Shown here: piece after piece, positions 46,914 through 57,945 of the stretch
How positions within the stretch are numbered: the stretch's first letter is position 1
Layout: each line of letters starts with the position of its first letter
NCBI RefSeq assembly: GCF_905171775.1
Contig: NC_053499.1
Location: 80,134,315 to 80,198,314 of the forward strand
DNA from: Rana temporaria
Taxonomy: Eukaryota; Chordata; Amphibia; Anura; Ranidae
Length of the DNA stretch: 64,000 nucleotides
Direction of reading: 5' to 3'
Notes under the pieces: generated by a model
The model's database searches: none
What the model was told of the DNA's origin: nothing
Seen by the model: the letters and a program-made list of their open reading frames with translations, nothing else
Program-made: the position numbers and the translations under genes

Positions 46914-47074
46914 AAATAGAAAAAAATACAGCGCTAAGTGAACAATAATAAGAAGCAGCAACTAAAAAGTAATATACACACAAAATAGACAATGGAAAAA
47001 ATGTAGTTGCGCTGTGATAAACTATAAAGAACTGTAAAAACTGTAACAAGTGATGATAAAAAGATACATTGATA
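46914..47074 (-). mobile_element. 148-bp retroposon with 13-bp target duplication
   Basis: AGATACATTGATA occurs at 46901-46913 and 47062-47074. On the minus strand the insert ends GTTCACTTAGCGCTGTATTT plus a T-rich tail, closely paralleling PLE tails in this window. No coding sequence. Confidence 0.75.
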
Positions 47075-47220
47075 CTGATATCATCTCAAATTGTGCCATG
47101 ATACTTAACATTATTAAAGTTTGGGGAGAAAAACAATGATCATCAGGCATCAGACCAAAATATGTTCCTTTAAAAATGTTAATGGGGCGGATACCCTCGG
47201 TGGCGTGAAGCCATCAAAAG

Positions 47221-47290
47221 GACCTGACAGAGGCCCGCCCGTACGTCCAGACAAAGCTACGCGAGTTCACTTGCGAAACATGTTGAGGTC
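47221..47290 (+). ncRNA. Hammerhead-like motif in PLE-like UTR
   Basis: A stem GCGAG-TTCA-CTTGC (47261-47274) is followed by GAAAC, AT, GTT and GAGG; AGGTC (47286-47290) can pair with GACCT at 47221-47225. The CTGANGA side (CAGACAAAGC) is poorly conserved. Treat as a remnant. Confidence 0.3.
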
Positions 47291-48417
47291 ACCAGCCTCA
47301 CGTGATGCCTCCTTTCCACCTCGTCCCGGAAGTGAGCCCTTGACGGTCACGAGAAATTGCAGGGACCTGTTTAAAGCAAATCCTGCAGCTTGTCCGCACT
47401 CTATTTGAAGGATAACCCCATGCACTTCATAAACATTTGTGCCAAGCAGTGTATAACGACAAGAGATCTTTATGATTAGATGGACGGATGGATGATGGAT
47501 GGATGATGACCGGCAAGTGCCTTAAACCTAGGCTTTATCAATGAGGATATCGTATGAGTGATTATCAGTTCTCTATGACATCATGGGAATTATCTATAGT
47601 CCATACCCCATATCTCTATATGCCATCATACATCAATATACAGGATACACATCAAGGTTATTATAGACTGTGGTAATACACAGGAAGCCATTATTTACTA
47701 TACCCACAACAACCAGATCTATCATGGTCTGTCTATTAATCTCATCTTGTCGTCCCTAACTATGGCTTTTTTTCCTATATCAGGAATAACTATGGACACT
47801 TTTTTTTTCCACACTCCAATAACAGAATTTTTGTGGCGCTATATTCATGCGGTTCACTATACCTTCTCCATCATCAGGATATTGACTTTGTCGGGGGTCA
47901 TCCCTAACCATTGAGGCCCATTAGTTTGTTCCTTTCCCTTCCCATTGTTTTCCTTTTCATTTGGGGGTCGAGCCTTTCAGGGACCTCTATATGGATGTCC
48001 ATGTCCTACCATACTATTGATAGTGGCACACACATATGACAATTGTCGTGACATGCTCATCCATATATAGATTTTTGGCATCCGGACGATTGTTTACTTG
48101 TTCCCTGCTGTGTGTCTTTTCTTGTGCCTTGTATTGTTTAGTGGCCACACTCAAAGACATTTTTTGATGCTGGTGTTTCTGATCGTTTTTTATTGTCAAA
48201 TTTCAAGTATCTTCATCCATTCTCTCCTATTTTGGAGTTTTATGATATATAGTTTATATTTATTAATAAATTACTATATTTTAAAATTTCTCATACATTG
48301 CATACTGTGTCACTCATTTGGTCCTCTGGTCCTACTGTCTTGATAAGGGTTACCCATTTTTTGTTTATATGCAATATTTTCTGACTAGATTGACACTACC
48401 CACATTGGGTACACAAA

Positions 48418-49112
48418 GGGCCAGATTCACAGAGGAAATACGCCGGAGTATCTACTGATACTCCGGCATATTTTCAAATTTGCCACGTCGTATCTTTATT
48501 TGTAATTCACAAAAAAGATACGACGGCTTTTGGCTAAGATCCGACAGGCGTACAGCTTCGTACGCCTTCGGATCCTAGGTGTAATTTTCGGGCGGCCGCT
48601 GGGTGGAGTTTGCGACGTTTTCCAGCGTCGGGTATGCAAATTAGCTGATTACGGCGATCCACGAAGATACGCGCGTTCGTCGCAATCTCTTACGTCGTAA
48701 CTTAGGCCTGCTTTTTCATGGCTTACATTTAGAACAGCCATGTTAAAGTATGGCCGTTGTTCCCGCGTCGAATTTCAATTTTATTTTTTTCGCGTAAGAC
48801 GTCCGGGAATACGAAACGATACAACGCACGTCACAGTTCAAAAAATACGTCGGGGCATGGTAATTTCACGCAAAGCACGTCAGGAAATTTTCACACGGAG
48901 CATGCGCAGAACGTTCGGCGTGGGAACGCGCCTAATTTAAATGGTACACGCCCCATTTGAATTAGGCGGGCTTGCGTCGGACGGCTTTACGTTACACCGC
49001 CGTAAGTTTACACGCAAGTGCTTGGTGAATCAGGCACTTGCGCTGAAAACTTGCGGCTGTGTAACGTAAAGGGGATACGTTACGCCGCCGCAGATATCTG
49101 TGAATCTGGCCC
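48418..49112. mobile_element. Harbinger-type MITE
   Basis: Ends GGGCCAGATTCACAGA and TCTGTGAATCTGGCCC, 695 bp, GC-rich TACGCCG/CGGCGTA-rich interior. It adjoins the right edge of the large inverted repeat. Confidence 0.88.
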
Positions 49113-49311
49113 AATGTTCTTGAGTACATACTAGTGTGTTATATACACACATATATGCCTTTTCCTTTTCTTTTTTGTTTAAAATATATTCAAAGCTTTT
49201 CATAACCCAAATTTCCAAGTAAATACAAGAGGGCCAGTCAGAGGGAAGCATATATCCCAAACTTTTTCTTTGCCCCCCTGGTCAAAAATAGTTCTGATCA
49301 GCCTCCAGACA

Positions 49312-49787
49312 GGGGCCCAGATTCACGTAGCATTGGGCAAATCTGCGGCAGTTCCAATGATCCGGGTAGGGGGCGTGGATCATTTTAATTAGGCGCGTTC
49401 CCGCGCCGAACGTACTGCGCATGCACCGTCCCTAAAATTTCCCGACGTGCATTGCGCTAAATGACTTCGCAAGGACGTCATTGGTTTCGACGTGAACGTA
49501 AATGGCATCCAGCCCCATTCACGGACGAGTTACGCAAACGACGTAAAAAACTACCGCCGGGCGCACGTACGTTTGTGAATCGGCGTAAGTAGGTAATTTG
49601 CATACTCTACGCTGAAAACTACGGGAGCGCCACCTAGCGGCCAGCGTGAGAATGCACCCTAAGATACGACGGCGTAAGAGACTTATGCCAGTCGTATCTT
49701 AGGCTAATGTCGGCGTATCTAGCTTTCTGAATACAGAAAGTAGATACGCCGGCGCAGATTTGAATTTACGCGGCGTATCTATGAATA
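49312..49787. mobile_element. Harbinger-type MITE, right end truncated
   Basis: Left end GGGGCCCAGATTCACGTAG; the right side stops at GGCGTATCTATGAAT before the expected CTGGGCCCC, followed by an A run. Confidence 0.8.
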
Positions 49788-50375
49788 CTAAAAAAAAAAA
49801 AAATTTGTCTGCATCCCTGGTGGAGATATTTGCTATAACTTTCTGTCCTATGCATCTTTGCTATATACATAGCTCAGATTATCTATACCAGTGCAGTCCA
49901 ACACACTATAGTTACAAAGTTAATTATCTATACCTTTCCTTTATTAAGGTATCCTTCTTACTTGATCTTGTGTCTCATCCATTCCTCCAGATGTTAGTCC
50001 TAGAAAGAGGTAATATATTAAATATTTTGATAGGTTCAAGAAAAATGTAACAGTACATGTCATATTATATTTATCATTATTTTCATTCAAGACTGGCACA
50101 ACTTTTGCCCAAGATTCTCTTGTTTTTTTTTTTACTAAGACTACATTTTTCATATTCACTCTATGGTGTTTTTTTGTCATTTTTTAAATGTGATAATTTC
50201 ATCAAACAAGATTTACACAACATCTATTTTTAAATTCAATGTAATATTCTTCCTATTTATCTTTCAGAGAATGATGATTCATCCTCATATTTATCCAACA
50301 TTCATCCATTTTTTGACATTGTGTAATATTCAAACTGTTTACTGGTTTGAAGAGACTACAGATTCAGCACATCTA
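49788..50375. other. Unassigned AT-rich sequence
   Basis: No motif-bearing frame or repeat end recognised. Confidence 0.4.
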
Positions 50376-50376
50376 C

Positions 50377-50431
<55 letters not shown>

Positions 50432-50432
50432 T
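50376..50432. repeat. (ATT)n microsatellite, about 19 units
   Basis: Uninterrupted trinucleotide repeat; homopolymer leucine or isoleucine frames through it are artefacts. Confidence 0.97.
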
Positions 50433-50859
50433 TAATGTAAACAAGAACGGCCTCCCTGCCCTTTCCTGGAGCTAACCAGCCTAGCACATCAGACATGAGG
50501 CCTGGTATCCCCATAGCAAGGGAACAGCAACTTTGCAGCCTCCCTATTTGCATGCCAACCTGCATGTCTTTAATACTTTGGAAAGAGTTTCCCCCAAAAC
50601 TTGAGGGCCACTTCCCAAAGCACTAGACTCTAGATGCTCAGAAAAGGGGAGTTGGTAAGAAGAGGGGAATTCATCCCACTGACATGCTCTCCATGTGGGG
50701 CATGTAGGTGTCAACAGATCCCTGTTGAACTGGTTTTAAGTTTCCCTTAATCAGTCAATTGGTGCATGGCATGTTTTGAGTGAAAATAATAAAAAAAAAA
50801 ACACACCCCACATATTTTTGTTTTTTTTTGTCAAATAATTGTATTCATTTTAAACTAAA
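50433..50859. other. Unassigned sequence
   Basis: Mixed composition, A and T runs at 50788-50830; nothing recognised. Confidence 0.4.
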
Positions 50860-52510
50860 AGAAAATACAAAATAACATGTAAAGGCCTAAAAAGGGAGGC
50901 ATGCCTGTGGAAGGACAAAAACAACAAACATAATAATGCATCTGTGAGCTCAGCCTTTCGGTAGCAGTCAGTATAATGAAAAGATTGCATGTGGGTGAAA
51001 GCTCCGCTGGTGAGAAGGAGTGTTTCATAGAACAGCTCCATCTAGCAATGAATCGTCTAGTAGACCAGAAGTTCTGGATGATGATATCCAATTTCTTTAA
51101 GGTAAATAAGGTCATCAAGGCCTGTTTGACAGCTGATACACAAGGCAGTGAAAGATGGATCCGTGTTTAAAGAAGTGCTCTACGGGCCACCAAAAGGCCA
51201 ATGTGTGCCCACTGAGGCACACCCTGAGTTTTAGATGACTGTGCCAGGTCCACTGAGTGTTTGCATCCAAAGAGACATAGCATAGGGTCCTTAGGGAATC
51301 TTGCTGTATGAACTTGAGCAAAATACAGTGGCTGACGGGCACTCCCATAGCCGTTAAAGTACAGTTGGGTGGACCATGGGCAAACCAATTGTGAGGGGTC
51401 TGCAAAAAGGATACAGTATTAGGCTTGATGCATAATTTTGAACTGAGTTTGTCACCAGGACTCACATATCACAAGGTTACCGATTTATTTATTTATTTTG
51501 GTTTCCCACCAGTATCTTTTCAGGAGCACTGCCATTGCAGAGAATTGGAATCCAGGGTTTAAGAGTGAGGTGGTATTTTGCTGTTTTATGAGTGATGATA
51601 TGGGAGTAGAGGCCCAAAAATAGAGTAGTGGCCACAGTTAAGCACTACCTCAATGAAGGAGTGTTTGAAAGAATCTTGGCGAGGGGAGAAGCAAGTCTTA
51701 AGGTAGCTAAGCAGTTGGTGATAGTGTAAAATGTAAATCCAGGGAGAGAATATTGAGTAGACAAGTGCGTAAATTATTTAAATGCACCACAGCTGAAGAC
51801 TGCCGTTACTTTGGTGAGGCCCCAGAGTGTTCATTGAGTGAAAGTCTTGTGATCACTGGAAGGGGAAACATGAGGTTGCCTTTAATGGATAGGTAACAGG
51901 AGATGGCTGATGGGAAGCCCAGGAGTCTTCACACTTTCTTTCAGGCTAAGAGGGTAGGTATATCAACATATTTAGAATGGAAAACAGCTGGAAGGTTGAA
52001 TTGAGCCACCAGGGCTTTCTCTAGCGTAAAATTGGTGTTATTATTATTGATAACCAGTCTAGGCTCTGTCTTACAAACAACAAGCAAGGGAGACTATGGA
52101 ACATTAAATTTTACAAATCCAATCCACCTTCGATCTTAGAGTGGCACCATTTCTAAAGAGCAATGCAAGGTTTCTTGTGACACAGCAGAAAGGCTAGCAG
52201 GGCAGTATGAATTTTATGTAAGACCGAATTCTTTAGTAAAATAGGTAAGGTTTGCATAGGGTAGAGTACTCTTTCAAATTAAACCATTTTAAAGAGGTGG
52301 CATCTCCGTAAGAGTGAAACAGGAAGGGCCACCCATGCTTCCAACCCCTGTACAATCTTGTTTAATAATGGAGGATAATTGACGTAGTATAGTGAATATG
52401 GCTCCCAGTCTTTTCTATACCCAGATAGGATGATAGACTTGCTCACAATACTAAATTGTGCAGAAGAAAGCCATGATGTAGCTGCTGAGATTCAGGACTA
52501 AAGCTTCACT
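50860..52510 (-). pseudogene. Tx1/L1-like LINE 4, ORF2 3' half
   Basis: Reading 52510 to 50860 on the minus strand gives, across frameshifts, the post-catalytic part of L1-like ORF2: SIILSGYRKDWEPYSLYYVN, LEAWVALPVSLLRRCHLFKM, ERVLYPMQTLPILLK, then TLEKALVAQFNLPAVFHSKY, SIKGNLMFPLPV, HLNNLRTCLLNILSLDLHF, and the C-terminal RFPKDPMLCLFGC, QWAHIGLLVARRALLKHG. These match the usual order thumb, linker and zinc-binding C-terminal region of this clade. Polymerase motifs (YADD/FADD) are not in the preserved part. A different family from LINEs 1-3 and 6. Confidence 0.75.
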
Positions 52511-52599
52511 TTTATCATGTACTGTATCTTTTACTTATTTTTGTTTTATGTTTATTGCCCTTTAAGAATGTGGATGGTTCTAATGGTTTAACTGAAACC

Positions 52600-52829
52600 T
52601 AGAGGTTGATTTACTAATGACAAATATACTGTGCACTGCAAGTGCACTTCAAGTGCACTGCAAGCTAGATCTTAGAGGAAGCTCTGGAATAAGGGAAAGC
52701 TCTGCTGATTTCTGTCATCCAATCACATACAAGCAAAAATGCTGTCCTTGCATGTTCCCCTCAGATCTAGAGCACTTGAAGAGCACTTTGAAGTGCACAA
52801 ACTATTTGCCTTTAGTAAAACAACCCCCT
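52600..52829. mobile_element. MITE of the ACTAAAGGCAAAT family
   Basis: GAGGTTGATTTACTAATGACAAAT and GCCTTTAGTAAAACAACCCCC ends, CTA flanks; internal GTGCACTGCAAGTGCACTT repeats as in 46007-46245. Confidence 0.88.
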
Positions 52830-55420
52830 AGTCTAGCTGGTGCTGACTAAAATGACACAATAGTCTTATAACTGCTGTGCAGCCACATTACCCCAATTGA
52901 GCCTATACGATACTGCTATGTAAAGTATATGTTTGTGAAGCTTTTGTAATCTGTTTTTATTATTTTGCAGTTTTTGCATGATCTTTGTCATCCTGAACCT
53001 GTTTTGCATTATTGTTTTTAGCTTTACACCTGTTTAGTAACCTGCAAGTTACCATGTTCATGTCAGGCAATGGTGAAGGAACAACTGTACCACCCAATAC
53101 TAGTACTCCGGGGGAAATCAGGCACCCTACCACATCTGTAATAATTCCCCCTTTATTCCTGGCAGGATTCCTGCAACTATAATTACCAACTACACAGAGT
53201 CATATCAGGGCTTGGATGATAGGAACAAGAAACTGTGGGGTCTGATTTGAACATATGAAATCCCACCCACTTGACAGATAGAACATGCATTAACAGCCTA
53301 GAGGGGAAAGCAAGAAAGTTATTACTGCACCTTCCAGTGGATCCCCATGACAAGATATTTAACTGCCTAGAAGAGGTGTAGTGGCCAAGCAGTGACATCA
53401 GGAGACTTAAGGACCCACTTCATCAGCAGAGAGCAGGAAAATACATTCTGCAATATGCACTGGAACTGCAAGATATAGCAGCAAGAGATAAACCATAGGG
53501 AAAGAAGTGATTAACTGTCATTCCTAGATGCTTCAGCAGTAAAGTGTCTTTTCAATAAGGGCTCAATTCACTACCAAAGTCAGTGTTCCAGCAATACTTT
53601 CTGAAGAAGAATGTAATTTTGGGCACAACATGGATCACATTGATAACTGCTCCTTTTGAATTAGAATGTATGTCATCCGGGAACTAAGGGCAGAGATGCT
53701 GAAGGGACATTCTGCACACTTGGGCCCATCTAAATAAATCAGGCAATTGTGCATTCTCTGGAAACACTAGAGGGCCCAGGTGCATGCTATGTGGACATCT
53801 ATGACTCCCTTTGGGATTGAGGTTGTGGTACCACATTGAGAACTCAAACTTCTCATGAATGTCGGCCCCATGGAAGGGGCTTCATTTTCCTCATGGAAAC
53901 TTTTAGAATTGGCTCCATTTGTTGCCAGAATCTTCACAGTGGTACAGCATGGTAAGGTACTAGGTAAAATCTGTAACACCAATACTCTTTTGTGTAGCCT
54001 GCTCCCTGGGACAGCAATGTGGAACTGGCACTAATTATGAATGTGACTGCCTGGAAGGTGGGACATATGAAGATTTGAGAGTTTCACATTGTTGCTATGT
54101 GGCAACAGTGAATATGACTCATTGGTTGTCAAGAACAAACCAATAGTGGACAGGAGAGAAAATACTACCACTTCTACTACTCCTAAAACTACCCACTAAA
54201 GAACTGACACTTTCTCAGTTAGGAGCAGTAAGGTATCTACCAGATATGGTTAGAAATGTTCCCACATTGGACAATAACCTAGATAGTAGCAATAAGTTTG
54301 AACACAAAATACCCAAAGGAGAGGGCCCATCCATGTGGAATAGATATCTGTGCATACCTCCAAACCAGACTGTAAGAGTCCATGGGCAGCTCCAATCACC
54401 TTGGAAAGGAAGAAGGAAGACACCCTCTGCTTTTGTGTGCACTAGGTACCACAAGTGACACAGACTCACCCTGCACAGACATTTTCCAGCTCACAGGAGA
54501 ACAATCTAAGTGCCAGAATATTGAGAGTAGTCATTAATGGGGTAAGTTAATACCACAGATAACCTTTTACAAACAAAAAAAATATCTACCACCATGTTTA
54601 ACAGAAAAATGCACCATTTATAATATCTGCTGTAAAAATTCTGACCTTTAAGAAATGACTGTGACACTCGCCACCACACCCAGATAGGAATGCACAGAGT
54701 AGCGCTCTTCAAAGTGACAAGGATTTCTCATTTTGGATATTTAGAGCGTCAGCTTAACCATTTTTAAATGTTTAAATGAAAGAAAAAAAAAATACAAGAA
54801 AAAATATTTACAGAAAAGGGTATTACAAAACAGTAAGATATATGGGATTTAAGAAAAAGGATCTTAAAGAGGAAGACAACTCCCTCTGCTGACATTTACC
54901 TACAACATTGCCAGGAGCCTGAACCATCATCTGTGATTAACATTGTGTCATCACAAGGAGGATTGGTGAGCGGGTGCAAACCCAACATCCTTCTTAACAC
55001 AGTACAGACACTGCATGCAGACACCTATTCCCATTTCTAGTATGCTTGTTTGGAGCTGCCACTTTTAGCCATTCTGTTCTTACAAACCACTACCTAACAG
55101 GATTTCCTAGAGGATTACTGTCTCACTTTGCTTGATTAAACCTACTTTCTTTACAAAGGGCCCCAACGTTTGCTTGCAGAAGATACTATTACTCTTCAAC
55201 CCAGGCCCCCGTTACAGAATTGTGCTTACTGTACTTGTTAACTAACTTCTTCTTTTTGTGTTGTTACTTTCATGGATAATGTTTTTTTCAACGAATATTT
55301 GCAGTAATTTTATTTAACCAGGTGTGCCAGAGGGTCTGAGGTCATTCTTGGAGTTGAGGCAGAGATCAGAGAATCCAAAATCACCAAGCGGCTCCTTCGG
55401 GGGTGACCCTACAGTTATAA
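52830..55420. other. Unassigned; weak plus-strand coding-like remnant 53060-54470
   Basis: Between 53060 and 54470 plus-strand frames show cysteine-rich, N-glycosylation-rich stretches separated by stops and frameshifts, a composition that a decayed envelope-like or other retroelement gene could leave. The longest open piece (54246-54458, 70 codons) has no recognisable domain. I cannot name it. The remainder (54480-55420) shows nothing. Confidence 0.25.
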
Positions 55421-55424
55421 TTAA

Positions 55425-56634
55425 AGGGGTTGTAAAGACAAAAATATTTTCCTCTTAAATTAAAGTTTGACAGTAGCTGATAAAGTAAAAAGTAATGTTT
55501 TGCATTATAACTAGTTTGATACCTGTTGAAATCGAGCTGTTTTATTCACCTCCGTCACTCCTGAATCATTATTCTCACTGACTTCCTGGTTTGCAGTGCG
55601 CATTCATTCTTGCTACATCACGGTCTAATGGGAACTACAGTTCCCATTAGGCTTAGCCTCCATGCATGTGAGGGATAAGAGAGCATCTTTACGCAGGGCT
55701 GTAGTCATAGGGAGGGGGTGAGCACATTCTGCTCACACCATGCAAAACAGCTCAGATGATGGTGGAAAGCAAGAAGAGGAGAGACAGGAAATGGCATTTT
55801 CAAACCTGGATTACTGTATTTTGGAGGTCAAAAGGAAAAACGAGGTAAGTGATATTTAAGTGCTCTTGCTTACAGCAATCAATTGATCTAATAAAAAACA
55901 AACCTTTAGGGCCATATCCACAAAACGGGCGTATATTTAGGCGGACGTAGCACATCTCATATGCGCTACGCCGCCGTAAATCAGAGTGGCTCCTGGGGGA
56001 ATCCGCAAAGAACTTGCTCCCATTTGCGGGCCGGCGTAACGTAAATCTACCGGCGTAAGTAGGCTTGGAGTGGGCGTGTTGTATGGTAATCTGGTATGAC
56101 CCCATGTAATTGACGCTTTTTACGAACGGTGCATGCGCCGTCCGTGGACGTATCCCAGTGCGCATGCACAAAATCACGTCGCAAATAGTCAATGCTTTCG
56201 ACGTGAACGTAACTTACCCAAAGCCCTATTCGCGAACGATTTACGCAAACGACAGAAATGTTTACGCTGTCCCGACGTCAATACCTAACATTGTGTACAC
56301 CTCATAGAGGCAGGGGTAACGTTACGCCGAAAAAAGCCTTACGTAAACGACGTAAAAAAATGCGCCAGGGTGGACGTACGTTTGAGAATCGGCGTATCTA
56401 GCTAATTTGCATACTCTACACGGAAATCAACGGAAGCGCCACCTAGCGGCCAGCGTAAATATGCACCTAAGATCCGACGGCGTACTAAGACATACGTCAG
56501 TCGGATCTAGCCCACATTCAGTCGTATCTTGTTTTGTGGATACAAAACAAAGATACGACGGCGCATCGTAGAACTTATGCGGCGTATAGATACGCCACCG
56601 TAAGTTCTTTGTGGATCTGGCCCTTAGTGTTCCT
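55425..56634. mobile_element. TTAA-flanked repeat with nested Harbinger MITE
   Basis: Left AGGGGTTGTAAAGAC after TTAA (55421-55424); right ...GTGTTCCT before TTAA (56635-56638). Its left end matches the MITE at 36856 (TTAAAGGGGTTGTAAAG). A Harbinger MITE (55909-56623) sits near its right end. Confidence 0.8.
55909..56623. mobile_element. Harbinger-type MITE, 715 bp, TTA target
   Basis: Ends GGGCCATATCCACAAA and TTTGTGGATCTGGCCC, TTA duplicated at 55906-55908 and 56624-56626. Interior rich in CGGCGTA motifs. Confidence 0.92.
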
Positions 56635-56638
56635 TTAA

Positions 56639-57150
56639 TCGGATGGGGTGATGCTGCTTTATGCCATATGGTATTTACTAGATTTTCTTTTTTACATTAA
56701 TACATGACCACCTTGTAAGTGCCCAGCTCCTGATGCCATTTGTTTGTAAATCCCTTGCCTTTTTGCCTGACTGATTTTAAAGATTTTTCTCTGTTTTGCT
56801 AATTCTTGCTGTTTGTCTACATATTGCAATAAAGCCAAGGAAACGACCAACTAGTATATTAATGTACCTTTAATAAACAAAAATGTTGCATATATAAACT
56901 ATCTACAGTTAAAGGAATATAAGACAAGACATACCGAGTGCTATAAATATGCATACAAGCACTTGTCTGCATGTAACAGGGATACACTAAAAGTTACTTA
57001 GCTACTGTTAAAACTGGTCCTCTATTTCCTTGTCAAAAATATTTATTGATTACACAATAATAAGTACATACATTGGTTATTTATGCAAGGATACAGATAA
57101 TGACATTTACATAAAGTTTTTTTAACAATAAATAATGCATAACATAGAAT
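56639..57150. other. Unassigned AT-rich sequence
   Basis: No coding or terminal-repeat signal recognised. Confidence 0.4.
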
Positions 57151-57945
57151 GTGTATGGGGAATATTTCCGCGCTACCCTAAAATAAAGTAAATATATCAA
57201 CTGCTGCAAAAACACGTAGAAAGGTATTAATATAAAAAGGGGTAATGGCGCTTGCTAATGAACAAAAGGCAGAATACAAAATAAATAATAAATACTTAAA
57301 TAATCAAAAAATATGCTCCAATCGCAATCCAAAACTATAACTAACGAGCCATAAGGGCCAGAAAATGTGTTTCACTCCTAATCAATAACACACATCGATC
57401 TAGGGATGATAAGGGGGGTACACTGAGTGATGTTTTTGTAAAAACTTGAATCCAGTTAGTAGTACGATCATGGGTACCACCAATTTGTAGTGCAAAATGA
57501 CAATATGCAATAATATGACACTGTTAAAAATACACATAATAATAATAAATAATAATGGGATAACAACTAATTGTGTGGAACATCAAGTGACAACCATAAT
57601 CCACTAACCAAAATAATTGAGGTGCAATAAATAAAGAATGCAAGTATCAAAACATGCATAATAAAGTAATGAAAAAAGAAAATAAGATGTGAGTCTCTGT
57701 GCACACTCCACACTCCAAAATTATGTGCACAAAATATGATTAATCAAGTGTCCAAATCACAACAAAGTGCTTCAATCAGCAATAATTTCAAAGTGCATAT
57801 GTGTTTGAATATAAACAAAAGAATGCTTGAATCCACAATGCTTACCGCGGTGCATAAGTGCAAAAAAGTGCTCCGTTTGCCCAAGCCTCTCACCTCAGAA
57901 AGGCTTAAGAACAGCCTATATAGATGTTTTTAGGTCACAGGCCAC
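57151..57945 (-). mobile_element. PLE-like 3' region (minus)
   Basis: Composition (GTGCAAAAATG-like words, TAATAATAAATAAT, CCACACTCC) and a minus-strand tail GGGTAGCGCGGAAATATTCC resemble the untranslated and tail regions of the PLEs here. No coding part and no clear target duplication. It abuts the 5'-truncated L2-like LINE exactly at about 57946. Confidence 0.45.

Larger units (their letters stand above)
45880..48380. repeat. Large inverted repeat (arms about 0.63-0.66 kb plus MITE)
   Basis: Left arm 45887-46790 (without the MITE at 46007-46245) is the inverse of 47755-48372. Landmarks: GGTAACCCTTATCAAGAC versus GTCTTGATAAGGGTTACC; GGATGAGCATGTCACGACAA versus its complement at 48040-48065; CCATAGTTATTCCTGATATA versus TATATCAGGAATAACTATGG. 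Arms differ by a few percent and small indels. The 0.96-kb spacer includes a PLE-like segment and a 148-bp insertion. Confidence 0.9.

Noticed and set aside
50163..50435. Leucine-rich C-terminal frame
   Set aside because: Pure (ATT)n microsatellite translation.
53060..54470. Firm call of an endogenous retroviral envelope
   Set aside because: Only composition and scattered cysteines support it; no neighbouring LTR, gag or pol and no recognisable domain.
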